64,000 nt of DNA from Myceligenerans crystallogenes (GTDB lineage: Bacteria > Actinomycetota > Actinomycetes > Actinomycetales > Cellulomonadaceae). The stretch's first letter is position 1. Each line of letters starts with the position of its first letter. The notes under the pieces were generated by a model. The model made no database searches. It saw nothing but the letters and a program-made list of their open reading frames with translations, and was not told the origin of the DNA. The position numbers were made by a program, and so were the translations under genes. Positions 24,358 to 32,618 of this stretch are shown piece by piece. Location: contig NZ_BAAANL010000002.1 in assembly GCF_039529775.1 (NCBI RefSeq), positions 62,001 to 126,000 of the forward strand, read 5' to 3'.

Positions 24358-25215
24358 TTGACCAGCCTCTACGACACCGCACTGACCGAATCGCTGCGTG
24401 CCATGCCGTACAACAGCGCGTCGCAGTTCCAGACGTTCGTCGCCGGAGACACGCCCGACCCACGGTTCGGCGCCGCCTGCCTCTTCCAGACGATCGACGC
24501 CGCCGACCGCGCCATCGCGGCCGGCGCCCCTGACCCCGTCTACCTCAAGTCGGGCCGCCACCTCGCCGCCGTCTTCGACGACGGCGAGTCCCTGGTGGTC
24601 CTCGACCCCTACCTGCTGCACCGCGAGCCGCTCGTCTTCGACCTCGCGGCGCTCCGCGAGGCCGGGGAGCTCACCGTCACGTCGCCGGCCGTCCAGACCC
24701 GGTACGACGACGACGGCGCGCGCAAGGACTCCATCCTGACCGGCACGGTGCGCACCCGCGACGACGGGTACGTCCTCGCCCTGGAGTACCGCCGGTACAG
24801 CCCCACCCGCCGGCACTACGTGGTGAACCGCTTCTTCGAGCTCGCCTCGACCGGGGCGATCTCGCGGGACCTGTCGGCCTTCGACGCCGACATCCACCTC
24901 ACCCACCCCGAGCAGACCAGCCTGTCCATCCGCACCCTGAACCACGAGCTCACCGACACGGCCGAGGTCATCCTGCCGCTGCGCGGCTGGCAGGACACCG
25001 TTTTCGGGGTCGCGGACCTGTGGACCAGGGACAACCAGGGCGTCAGCCGCCCGGCGTCGTCGGACGCCTCAGGGCCGGTCTGGGAGAGCGTCACCGCGAA
25101 CACCGGCCTGACCCGGATCGAGATCGAGGAGCACCTCGTCGAGGCGTCCGAGCTGTACCGGAAGAAGGCCGACCCGGCCGTCGCGATCGACCCGTACAAG
25201 CTGGACCCGGAATGA
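24358..25215 (+). CDS. Unknown protein with possible Cys-His-Asp triad
   Basis: 285 residues, TTG start. I do not recognise a named family. Within the first 90 residues Cys41 (FGAACLFQTI), His68 (SGRHLAAVFDDG) and Asp83 (VVLDPYL) occur in the order and His-Asp spacing (15) of arylamine N-acetyltransferase/papain-like acyltransferases. The remainder is beta-rich with no signal peptide. If the triad is real, it could transfer an ACP-bound acyl chain to an amine, as NAT-type amide synthases do in ansamycin pathways. This is a structural guess. The stop overlaps the next start (ATGA). Confidence 0.45.
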   Translation: MTSLYDTALTESLRAMPYNSASQFQTFVAGDTPDPRFGAACLFQTIDAADRAIAAGAPDPVYLKSGRHLAAVFDDGESLVVLDPYLLHREPLVFDLAALREAGELTVTSPAVQTRYDDDGARKDSILTGTVRTRDDGYVLALEYRRYSPTRRHYVVNRFFELASTGAISRDLSAFDADIHLTHPEQTSLSIRTLNHELTDTAEVILPLRGWQDTVFGVADLWTRDNQGVSRPASSDASGPVWESVTANTGLTRIEIEEHLVEASELYRKKADPAVAIDPYKLDPE

Positions 25216-25796
25216 GCGGCCACCCGACCGGCGCCACGACCGGCGCCACGACCGGCCCCCGCGTGTTCGTCGCCGGCACCATGCAGGGCGCCGGCAACGG
25301 CCTCGACATCGCTGACCAGACCTACCGCGACGTCATCCGGGACGCCGTCCTCGCGCGCTTCCCGGACGCCGAGTGCCTCGACCCCGGCAGGCCCGTCCAG
25401 GAGCTCGTCGCCGGGATGGCGGCCCGGCCCGACGAGTTCGCGGCGCTCGCCGCGCAGCTCGGCGCCGAGCGCGTCGACCTCGACGCGCTCGGCGCGGACG
25501 TGCAGCGCATCCGCGGCGCGTTCCGGGAGATGACGGCGCTCGCGGCGGAGTGCGACCTGGTGATCGCCTATCTGCCGGGCACGACGCCGAGCATGGGCAC
25601 CGCCATGGAGATGTACCAGGCGTACCTGGCGGGCGTGCCCGTGCTGGCGATCACGGAGCAGCGGATGAACCTGTCCCTGCTGTCGACGGCGACCTGGGTC
25701 ATCTCCGGCCTCGGCGGCCTGGGGGCCTGGCTCGAGCGCCACGAGTTCCACGACGACGCACAGGAAGAGGACCAGGAAGGTGACGATGAGCGCTGA
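25212..25796 (+). CDS. Nucleoside 2-deoxyribosyltransferase homologue
   Basis: 194 residues. The family pattern is clear: RVFVAGTMQGAG at 17-28, YRDVIRDAV, then CDLVIAYLPG and SMGTAMEMYQAYLAGVPVLAIT with Glu133 at the nucleophile position. The family cleaves or transfers the sugar of (deoxy)nucleosides and nucleotides; relatives in nucleoside-antibiotic clusters hydrolyse CMP-type bases. The N-terminus carries a small TGATTGATTG repeat. Overlaps the previous gene and runs into the FAAL gene, so it is an integral part of the operon and suggests a nucleobase- or sugar-derived moiety. Confidence 0.72.
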   Translation: MSGHPTGATTGATTGPRVFVAGTMQGAGNGLDIADQTYRDVIRDAVLARFPDAECLDPGRPVQELVAGMAARPDEFAALAAQLGAERVDLDALGADVQRIRGAFREMTALAAECDLVIAYLPGTTPSMGTAMEMYQAYLAGVPVLAITEQRMNLSLLSTATWVISGLGGLGAWLERHEFHDDAQEEDQEGDDER

Positions 25797-27471
25797 GCGC
25801 CTGACGCTGTTCGAGTACCTCAACGAGTACAACCCCGTTCGTTACGAGGCCGTCGACGCCGACAACACCGTCGTCGACTCCATGACCGCGCCCGAGCTGC
25901 GCGAGCAGTCCCTGCGGCTCGCCGCGGCCCTGCGCGAGGTGGCCGAGCCGGGCGATCGCGTCGTCATCCCGCCGCTGTCCGGGCTCGACTTCGAGCGAGC
26001 GTTCTTCGCGTGCGTCGCCGCGGGCATGATCGCGGTGCCGCTGCCGAAGATGCCCTCGGTGGCGTCCAACAAGCTGCGCCGCGTGGAGAGCATCCTGGCG
26101 GACTGCGACGCGCGCGTGATCGTGTCCCCGCCCGACGAGGTCGCCCTCGTCGCCGAGCGGACCGGGGTCCGCGCGCTGGACCCGGCCGTGGCCCGGCAGC
26201 CGGCCGGCGACGACGGGCCCGGCCCGGCCGAGCCGGTCGCGCGCGACCCGCACGACATCGTGCTGCTGCAGTACACGTCCGGCTCCACGGGGGACCCCAA
26301 GGGCGTGGAGATCAGCCAGGCCAACCTGGTGATCAACCAGCGCGAGATGGGCTCGCGGTGCGACGTGACCGCCAGCACCGACATCGTGGCCTGGCTGCCG
26401 TCGTACCACGACATGGGCCTGTGCTCGATGGTGATCCAGCCGGTCGTCACCGGCGCGCGCGTGGTCAAGATCCACACCACGGACTTCATCCGGCGCCCGC
26501 TGCTGTGGCTGGAGGCGATCTCGGGGCGCGGCGAGGTGTGGTCGGCCGCGCCGGACTTCGCGTACCGCACGTGCCTCCAGGCGCTGGAGCGCGCGGAGTC
26601 GTTCGACGCCGACCTGTCGGGCTGGCGGACCGCGGGCAACGCGTCCGAGCCGGTGCGGGAGTCGACGATGGTGGCCTTCGAGAAGGCCATGGCACCGTAC
26701 GGGTTTCGCAGCACGGCGTTCCGGCCGGGCTACGGGCTGGCCGAGTCGACCGTCTGCGTCGCGGTGAACGCGCCGGTTCAGGCGCGCACGGTCCTGTCGG
26801 TGGACCTGGCCCAGCTCGCCCAGGGCGTCGTCGTCCCCGTCGAGCCGGCGTCCGGACGGGCGCCGCTGGTCGGCTGCGGCCGGCCGATCGACGACAGCGA
26901 CGTGGTGATCCTCGCGCTGGACGACGCCGTGGTGCTCGGCGAGGACCGGGTGGGCGAGCTGGCGGTCGCCGGGCGCTCGAACGCGCGCGGCTACTGGAAG
27001 AAGCCGGAGGTCTCCGAGGCCACGTTCGGCACGCGGATCGACGGGCGCAGCTACCTGCGCACGGGCGACATCGCGTTCCTGCACGACGGCGAGGTCTTCA
27101 TCTGCGACCGGCTCAAGGACCTCATCATCGCGGGCGGCGAGAACTACTTCCCGTCCGATCTGGAGGCCGACGTCACCGCTCGGGTGGCCGAGCTCGACGG
27201 CACGACGGTCGCGGTGTTCCAGGACGCCGGCGGGGACGTCGTGTTCGCGTTCGAGGCGGCGTCGTCGGCGTCGGCCGGGGACCTCGAGGCGCTGATCAAG
27301 AGCGTCGTGCGCGCGGCCGCGCAGACCTACCCGGGGCGGCTGCGCGGCGTCGCGCTGCGGCGCGGCCTCATCCCGAAGACGACCAGCGGGAAGGTGCAGC
27401 GCACGCGCTGCCGGGACCTGCTGGCGACCGGTTCGATCACGCCACTGCACACGTGGCCCGAGAGGGGATGA
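25786..27471 (+). CDS. Fatty-acyl-AMP ligase (FAAL)
   Basis: 561 residues. Adenylation motifs: LLQYTSGSTGDPKGVEIS, the FAAL hallmark WLPSYHDMGL, FRPGYGLAESTVCVAV, then the FAAL-type insertion (VDLAQLAQGVVVPVEPASG), GYWKKPEVSEATF, YLRTGDIAFLHDGEVFICDRLKDLIIAGGENYFPSDLE. FAALs make acyl adenylates and pass the acyl group to a carrier protein rather than to CoA. The ACP gene follows after 1 base, so this is the obvious loading enzyme. Start ATG 25786 has AGGAAGG at the right distance; overlaps the previous gene by 11 bases. Confidence 0.92.
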   Translation: MSAERLTLFEYLNEYNPVRYEAVDADNTVVDSMTAPELREQSLRLAAALREVAEPGDRVVIPPLSGLDFERAFFACVAAGMIAVPLPKMPSVASNKLRRVESILADCDARVIVSPPDEVALVAERTGVRALDPAVARQPAGDDGPGPAEPVARDPHDIVLLQYTSGSTGDPKGVEISQANLVINQREMGSRCDVTASTDIVAWLPSYHDMGLCSMVIQPVVTGARVVKIHTTDFIRRPLLWLEAISGRGEVWSAAPDFAYRTCLQALERAESFDADLSGWRTAGNASEPVRESTMVAFEKAMAPYGFRSTAFRPGYGLAESTVCVAVNAPVQARTVLSVDLAQLAQGVVVPVEPASGRAPLVGCGRPIDDSDVVILALDDAVVLGEDRVGELAVAGRSNARGYWKKPEVSEATFGTRIDGRSYLRTGDIAFLHDGEVFICDRLKDLIIAGGENYFPSDLEADVTARVAELDGTTVAVFQDAGGDVVFAFEAASSASAGDLEALIKSVVRAAAQTYPGRLRGVALRRGLIPKTTSGKVQRTRCRDLLATGSITPLHTWPERG

Positions 27472-27472
27472 C

Positions 27473-27778
27473 ATGACCCAGGAGAAGGACATGACGGCCG
27501 CGCGGACGCGGGAGGAGCTCGAGGACCTGGTCGCCGGGCTGCTCGAGGACAAGATGATGGTGGCGCGGGGGCACGTCGACCGGGAGACGCCGGTCGGGGT
27601 GTACGGCGTGGACTCGGTCACCCGCACGTCGCTGATCTCGGAGATCGGTGGGAAGCTCGGGGTCGGGCTCGACATGTCGGCGTTCGGCGACAACCTGACC
27701 GTGCAGCAGATCGCCGCCCGCCTGCACGAGGCGCTCGGGGCCGGCGGCGAGGCCGACGACACGTACGAACCGGTGTGA
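27473..27778 (+). CDS. Acyl carrier protein
   Basis: 101 residues. A phosphopantetheine-attachment domain, with Ser48 in YGVDSVTRTSLISEIGGKLG as the modified residue. The extra N-terminal segment contains a second Met (residue 7) that could be the real start. It is encoded directly after the FAAL and would hold the activated acyl chain for the reductase and the unknown triad protein. The D-S-V-T-R motif is less hydrophobic than in fatty acid synthase ACPs, consistent with a dedicated discrete carrier. Confidence 0.9.
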   Translation: MTQEKDMTAARTREELEDLVAGLLEDKMMVARGHVDRETPVGVYGVDSVTRTSLISEIGGKLGVGLDMSAFGDNLTVQQIAARLHEALGAGGEADDTYEPV

Positions 27779-27807
27779 AGCACGGTGCGAGAACAAGGGA
27801 GAGCGGC

Positions 27808-28542
27808 ATGAGAGTTGCGGTCATCGGCGGGGGATTCTCCGGCGAGGCGTTCGAGCGGGCGCTGACCGAGCGCGGGGCCGAGGTGGTGCGGCTGTCCCGC
27901 GCGACCGGGTTCGACGTCCTGACGGACGACGCCGCCGCGTCGATCGGCGAGGCGGACGCGATCATCGAGGCCACGGGCCACTTCACGACCAGCAGGAAGG
28001 TCGCGGTGGACTTCTTCACGCGCTCGGCGCGGAACGTGGCCACGGCCGCGGGCAAGCTCGGCGCGAAGCACGTGCTGCTGTCGATCGTGAACTGCCACCT
28101 GCCCCTGGCCATGGAGTACGGCTACTTCGCGGGCAAGGCCGAGCAGGAGCGGGTCGCGCGTGAGGAGGGCACGAACCTCACGATCGTGCGCTCGACGCAG
28201 TGGTTCGAGTACCCGCGCCAGAACCTGGAGCGGATGAAGTTCGGGCCGATCGCGCTGGTGCCCGCGATGACGATCCAGCCGGTCGCGGTCGACGCGGTCG
28301 CGGGCGTGCTCGCCGAGGTCGCCCTGGGCAGCCGGGGCGGCGACGTCGTCGAGGTGGCGGGCCCCGGGACGACGACGCTGTGGGACATGACCAAGCCGCT
28401 GGAGAACAAGGGCGCGGCCCCGGTCCCGCTCCCCATCCCGGGCGCCATGGGCAAGGCCTTCCGCGACGGCCTCCTCACCCCGGGCCCGGACGCGGTCATC
28501 GCGGGCCCGGCCTACGGGGAATGGCTCGCGAGGCAGGCGTGA
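27808..28542 (+). CDS. Atypical SDR / NmrA-like NAD(P)-binding protein
   Basis: 244 residues; ATG 27808 follows AAGGGAGAG. An N-terminal dinucleotide-binding motif (MRVAVIGGGFSGEAFERAL) and the layout of NmrA/atypical short-chain dehydrogenases, with HVLLSIVNCHLPLAMEYGYFAGKAEQERVAREEGTNLTIVRSTQWFEY containing the Tyr-x3-Lys pair (YFAGK). It may reduce or sense a nucleotide-linked intermediate. Last gene of the operon, followed by two strong hairpins. Confidence 0.8.
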   Translation: MRVAVIGGGFSGEAFERALTERGAEVVRLSRATGFDVLTDDAAASIGEADAIIEATGHFTTSRKVAVDFFTRSARNVATAAGKLGAKHVLLSIVNCHLPLAMEYGYFAGKAEQERVAREEGTNLTIVRSTQWFEYPRQNLERMKFGPIALVPAMTIQPVAVDAVAGVLAEVALGSRGGDVVEVAGPGTTTLWDMTKPLENKGAAPVPLPIPGAMGKAFRDGLLTPGPDAVIAGPAYGEWLARQA

Positions 28543-28566
28543 CCCCCTCCGCGGGGTAGCGGGCAC

Positions 28567-28634
28567 GGGGCAGGGCTCTCGGGAACGAGGGCCCTGCCCC
28601 GCCTTCGTGCGCCCTGCCCGGCGCCGGGCAGGGC
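28567..28634. terminator. Double terminator between convergent operons
   Basis: Hairpin 1: GGGGCAGGGC (28567-28576) with GCCCTGCCCC (28591-28600). Hairpin 2: a perfect palindromic stem, GCCCTGCCCGGC (28611-28622) with GCCGGGCAGGGC (28623-28634). They separate the FAAL/ACP operon from the convergent VWA lipoprotein gene. Confidence 0.75.
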
Positions 28635-28663
28635 CGGGCGCCGAGCCCTGCCGCGCGGCAGCA

Positions 28664-30280
28664 CTACCCCGCGCCGCAGCCCCGGGTCTCCTGGAAGGCC
28701 TGCAGCAGGGCGCCGTCGTCGGTGCCGGGGCCGGCGTCGAGCATCCGGCCGCCGGTGAGGTCCGCGATGCGCGTGAGCTCGGCCGGGTCGGCGTCGCCGT
28801 AGCGGATGGTGTAGGCGGGGACCGCGCGGACCTCGGCGGGCAGGGCCTCGTACCGGCGGGTGAACGCCTCCGGCGTGGTCCCGGAGTTGTTCTCGCCGTC
28901 GGTCATCAGGACGACGGTGACCGGGCCGTCGCCCGCCGCGACCGCGTCCGAGGCGACCGCGTACGCCTCCTCGAGCGCCGACCAGACGGCGGTGCCGCCG
29001 TCGAACTCGTCGGCGGCCGCGAAGGCCTCGATCCCGGCCAGCGAGGCGGCGTCGTCGACGGCGAACTCCCGCCGTTCGAGCACGCCGCGGCCGAAGCGGA
29101 GCACGACGACGGTCTCGCCGCGGTAGAACCGCACGAACCGGCCGGTCGCGGACCGGTCCTGGCCCGCCAGCCCGCCGAGCGTGGCCCGCAGCTCGGCGAT
29201 GCGCCCGCCCCGCATCGAGCGGGAGAAGTCGAGCGCGAGGACCGTGGTCCCGGGGCCGGCGTCGCGCGCGGCGGCGACGAGCTGGTCGACGACGCCCGGG
29301 TCGCCCGGGAAGTACAGCGCGTTGCCGAGCTCGCCCCGCAGCACGTCCAGGCGTGGCACCTCCGGGTCCACCGGGCGGCGCAGGGTGGTGGTCATGAGCT
29401 CGCGTTGCGTCCGCGGGGCGGTCAGGTGGCCGACGACGGCGTCGAACGCGGTGCGCCGCCGCGGGTCGAGCAGCATCAGCGGGTAGTCCGCCATGACGAT
29501 GCCGTCCTGCGGCTGGATGATCTCCAGCGGTTCGGCGAGCTGCTCGTTCAGGCCCAGCAGCACGGACTCGTAGCCGATGAGGCCGTCCGCCGCGGCGGGG
29601 TCCGCGCGGTAGGCGTCGGCGAGCCGCCGCGAGTCCGGGGCCTCGAGCGTGCGGCCGGCGAGGAACCCGCCGAGCCGGTTGCAGGCGACGTCGTCGGCCC
29701 GCAGCGCGGTGCCCGTGCCGGCCGCCGCCGTGGCGACGCCCACCATCGCCGCCAGGCCGCTGAAGCTCCGGGCGGGGTCGGCCATGCCGTAGCTCAGCGT
29801 GCCGGCGGCGGCCTGGTCCGCGACGTCGGCCCACGACAGGTGGTCGGGGTCCGGCGCCGTCCGGCGCAGGGCGTCGGCGGCCTCCGGGCGCAGGCCGAGG
29901 ACGACGGGCGTGCTCATGATCGGCTCGCGCAGGGGCAGGGGCCGGTCCTCCGGCCAGTCGCCGGAACGGAGCTGGAAGTACGCGTCCGAGGCGAGCCAGG
30001 CGGCGTCGTACCGGTCCGGCTGCTCCAGCACGACGCGGGTCGCCTCGAGCGTGCCCATGTACTCGAGGTCGATCCGGACGCCGGTGGCCTCGCTCAGGCC
30101 GGCCAGCAGCGGCTCCAGGTCGCTGAGCTCGGAACTGGCCACGACGTGCAGGGCGGCCTCGTCGCGTTCCAGGGCGGTGGTGCACGACGCGGCGGTCAGG
30201 GCCAGGGCGGCGGCGAGGGCGGCTGCGGCGGCGCGGGTGACGGCGGGGGTTGTGTGCGGGCGGATCCGTCGTGACCTCAC
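28664..30280 (-). CDS. Solute-binding / VWA-domain lipoprotein
   Basis: 538 residues; GTG start overlaps the upstream stop (GTGA) with GGAGG 9 bases before. N-terminal lipoprotein signal ending AASC. Residues 40-300 form a type 2 periplasmic-binding-like domain (LHVVASSELSDLEPLLAGLSEATGV, IMSTPVVLGLRPEAADAL, FLAGRTLEAPDSRRLADAYRADPAAADGLIGYES). Residues 345-530 are a von Willebrand A domain with MIDAS DFSRSM, the conserved Thr in FDGGTAVW, and LMTDGENNSG. It is anchored outside the membrane. Last gene of a three-gene unit with a trypsin fusion and a trypsin-co-occurring domain protein, so it may be the ligand-sensing or effector component. Confidence 0.8.
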   Translation of the reverse strand: MRSRRIRPHTTPAVTRAAAAALAAALALTAASCTTALERDEAALHVVASSELSDLEPLLAGLSEATGVRIDLEYMGTLEATRVVLEQPDRYDAAWLASDAYFQLRSGDWPEDRPLPLREPIMSTPVVLGLRPEAADALRRTAPDPDHLSWADVADQAAAGTLSYGMADPARSFSGLAAMVGVATAAAGTGTALRADDVACNRLGGFLAGRTLEAPDSRRLADAYRADPAAADGLIGYESVLLGLNEQLAEPLEIIQPQDGIVMADYPLMLLDPRRRTAFDAVVGHLTAPRTQRELMTTTLRRPVDPEVPRLDVLRGELGNALYFPGDPGVVDQLVAAARDAGPGTTVLALDFSRSMRGGRIAELRATLGGLAGQDRSATGRFVRFYRGETVVVLRFGRGVLERREFAVDDAASLAGIEAFAAADEFDGGTAVWSALEEAYAVASDAVAAGDGPVTVVLMTDGENNSGTTPEAFTRRYEALPAEVRAVPAYTIRYGDADPAELTRIADLTGGRMLDAGPGTDDGALLQAFQETRGCGAG

Positions 30281-32130
30281 CTCTCGACCTCCGAGTTCGT
30301 GGCGTTCTCGATGAGCTCGGTCAGCGCTCCGGTGTCGGCCGGGAACTGCGCCTGGGTCAGGCTCGCCGGGTCCGGCGGCACCGGGACGCCCTGCTGCTCG
30401 AGGTAGGCGTAGAGCTGGTCGGTCCCGCTCGCGCCGGCGGTCGCGTCGACGTAGACCCGGAACCCGAGCTCGGTCATCCGGTGCCGCAGCTCCGGGTCCT
30501 CGGCCAGCACGTCCTCGGCGAACGTCTTGCCGCGTTCGGTGAGGAAGACCAGCTCGGGGTCCGTGATGAACTCGCGGTCCGGGTAGAGCAGGACGCGCTC
30601 GCGGTCGAGCCCCTCGTTCCGGGCCTGGCCGACCTGCCAGTCGAAGTACTGGTGCTCGTAGATCACGGCCACCGGGGTCTGGCTCAGCCCCTCGTCGGAG
30701 AAGTACTTGGTGCGGATCCCCGGCTGCGGCAGGCCGGCCCCCTCGAACAGCGGCCGGATCCGGCGGCCCAGGCCCGCGACGTCTCCGGGGGTGGGGGCGG
30801 TGTCGCCGTTCGCCACGAAGGCCACGAGGGCGAGGTAGGTCGCGGCGGAGTTCGACCGGCCCGCGCCGGTGGTCTGCGCCAGCACCACGTTCCCGTTCTG
30901 CCGGCCCTCGCCGGAGGGGGTCCGGCCGAACCCGATGTCGTCCCACGTGCGGCCCTCGAGGCCCAGCTCGACGAACTTGTCGACGTCGAGGTCGTAGTAG
31001 AGCGGTTCGTCGTCCTGGCCCTCGCGGGGCGTGGCGACGCCGTCGGCCACCAGGGCCTCCGCGTACGGCCGGAAACTGGCCAGGACCAGCGGGCTGGTGA
31101 ACAGCGACCGGCTGCCGACGAACAGGTCCCGGGAGCGGCGGTCCTGCGTGATCAGGTTGGCGGGCGGGCGGCCCGAGGGGAACGCGAAGTCGTACTCCCC
31201 GCCGCCGATGACCTCCTGCGCGACCTCGAAGGAGCCGCGGCGGGTCACGTCCACCCGGTAGCCGCGCTCCGCCAGGAGCCGGATCACCTCGGCGTCGTTG
31301 AAGTAGTCCTCCTTGGAGGCCATGATCCCGCTCACCACGGTCGGGCCCGCCCCGGGGGACGAGGGGCCGCCCGGGAGCGCGTCGCCGATCAGCACGCCCA
31401 GGGCGACGGTCAGCGCGAGCACCCCCGCGCCGATGGTCGCGGCGGCGACCTTCGATCCCGGCCCGCCCCGGAACAGGGCGAGATAGCGGGAGAACGCGTC
31501 CCGGACCGAGGCCCGCAACGCGCTGGGCCGGCTGAGGGCCGACCGCAGCGTCTCGTAGGGCAGCACCCGGGCGTCGCGGCGGCCGCCGCTGCCCGCGGTC
31601 ACGAGCATGCCCACCACGTGGCCGCCGACGACGGCCGGGCCGCCGCTGAACCCCTGCTGCAGCGCGAGGGTGGCCTCCGGGGCGGTGTCCACCTGGACGA
31701 GGCCGCCGGCGACCCGGCCCCGGAGGGTCGCCGGGACCCAGCGGCCCCCGCTGTCGGCGGGCGGGTGCCCGAACATGGACACCTCGGCGTCGGCGACGTG
31801 GCGTCCGAGCCGGAGCGGCCGCACGCCCCGCGGCCGTCCCTCGCCGGGCAGCAGGTCGAGCCCGGCCAGGTCGTGCGCGGGGTCCCAGTGGGACACGCGG
31901 GCGTCCCGCGTCGCGGCCCGGGCCCCGGGCAGGTGGGCGAAGGTGACGGTCAGGATCTCGCCCGTCGCGCCCGTGGCGCGGTCCAGGCCCAGCGCGTCGC
32001 TGACGACGTGGGCGCACGTGATGATCCGGCGGCGCCCCGCGACGAAGCCCGAGCCGATCGCGTCCCCGCCGCCCGGCGGCGTGAACGCGACCATCGCGGA
32101 CTCCCACTCGGTGCGTCCCCGCAGCCTCAC
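30277..32130 (-). CDS. Trypsin-like protease - TM - solute-binding fusion
   Basis: 617 residues. Residues 1-200 are a trypsin-like serine protease with triad His41 (ITCAHVV), Asp87 (DPAHDLAGLDLL) and Ser162 (QQGFSGGPAVVG). No signal peptide precedes it, so it is probably cytoplasmic. A single membrane helix (about 228-249) follows, then an extracellular substrate-binding-protein-like domain (265-617: VVSGIMASKEDYFNDAEVIRLLAERGYRVDVTRRGSFEVAQEV). This topology could carry an outside signal to an inside protease. GTG start overlaps the trypco1 gene stop; the stop overlaps the VWA gene. Tight coupling of all three genes. Confidence 0.8.
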   Translation of the reverse strand: MRLRGRTEWESAMVAFTPPGGGDAIGSGFVAGRRRIITCAHVVSDALGLDRATGATGEILTVTFAHLPGARAATRDARVSHWDPAHDLAGLDLLPGEGRPRGVRPLRLGRHVADAEVSMFGHPPADSGGRWVPATLRGRVAGGLVQVDTAPEATLALQQGFSGGPAVVGGHVVGMLVTAGSGGRRDARVLPYETLRSALSRPSALRASVRDAFSRYLALFRGGPGSKVAAATIGAGVLALTVALGVLIGDALPGGPSSPGAGPTVVSGIMASKEDYFNDAEVIRLLAERGYRVDVTRRGSFEVAQEVIGGGEYDFAFPSGRPPANLITQDRRSRDLFVGSRSLFTSPLVLASFRPYAEALVADGVATPREGQDDEPLYYDLDVDKFVELGLEGRTWDDIGFGRTPSGEGRQNGNVVLAQTTGAGRSNSAATYLALVAFVANGDTAPTPGDVAGLGRRIRPLFEGAGLPQPGIRTKYFSDEGLSQTPVAVIYEHQYFDWQVGQARNEGLDRERVLLYPDREFITDPELVFLTERGKTFAEDVLAEDPELRHRMTELGFRVYVDATAGASGTDQLYAYLEQQGVPVPPDPASLTQAQFPADTGALTELIENATNSEVER

Positions 32131-32465
32131 CGGTCCGTCCGCCAGGTCATCGTCACCGCGAAGTTCACCTCGGAGGTGCCGCTGGTGATGACGGCCGACG
32201 TCGTCGCGCCGAGCCGCAGGCCGAACTCCACGGTCACCTCGTCGGGCCCGGCCTCCCTGGCCCAGCGGGCGACCGCGTGGGCGGTGGGGGTGACGGCGTC
32301 GAGCGCGGCGGCGACCGAGCGCGCGGCCCGGCCGACGGCGCCCGCGCCGCCGCTCGCCGGGGCCAGCTCCTCGGCGGGACCGGCCACCTCGACGAGGACG
32401 ACGTCGGTGGTGCCGGCGTCGTCGTCGACGGGAAACTCCAGGACGCGGACGCCGTCCGTGCTCAT
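32127..32465 (-). CDS. Trypsin-co-occurring domain (CU044_2847/trypco1) protein
   Basis: 112 residues matching the trypsin-co-occurring domain 1 pattern: VVLVEVAGPAEE at the N-terminus, SVAAALDAVTPTAHAVA in the middle, and VTVEFGLRLGATTSAVI followed by NFAVTMTW at the end. In actinobacteria this domain is encoded next to trypsin-like proteases in NTPase-linked conflict systems, where its role is not established. First gene of the unit; its stop overlaps the protease start (GTGA). The 153 bases upstream hold the promoter. Confidence 0.75.
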   Translation of the reverse strand: MSTDGVRVLEFPVDDDAGTTDVVLVEVAGPAEELAPASGGAGAVGRAARSVAAALDAVTPTAHAVARWAREAGPDEVTVEFGLRLGATTSAVITSGTSEVNFAVTMTWRTDR

Positions 32466-32618
32466 GCGCGCGGGGTGGGGCGGGGGGCGGGGGAGGGGAG
32501 TGCAGGACGAGCGGGTCTCATGACGGATCTCCGATGCGGGACGACGAGTCGGGCCGGTGCGTCGAGCGGCTCGATCCTATGGCCGGCGGGCCTCGCGGGA
32601 AAGGAAAATGAGGGGGTA

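Noticed and set aside
22438..24945. An 835-codon open frame on the minus strand
   Set aside because: It is antisense to the adenylate-forming enzyme and has the Val/Gly/Arg-rich composition typical of spurious frames in high-G+C DNA.
28664..32107. A single 1147-codon open frame on the minus strand
   Set aside because: Only its last 538 codons encode recognisable protein (VWA lipoprotein). The earlier part is low-complexity Arg/Pro/Gly sequence antisense or out of frame to the trypsin fusion, whose frame has clear motifs and a GTGA junction.
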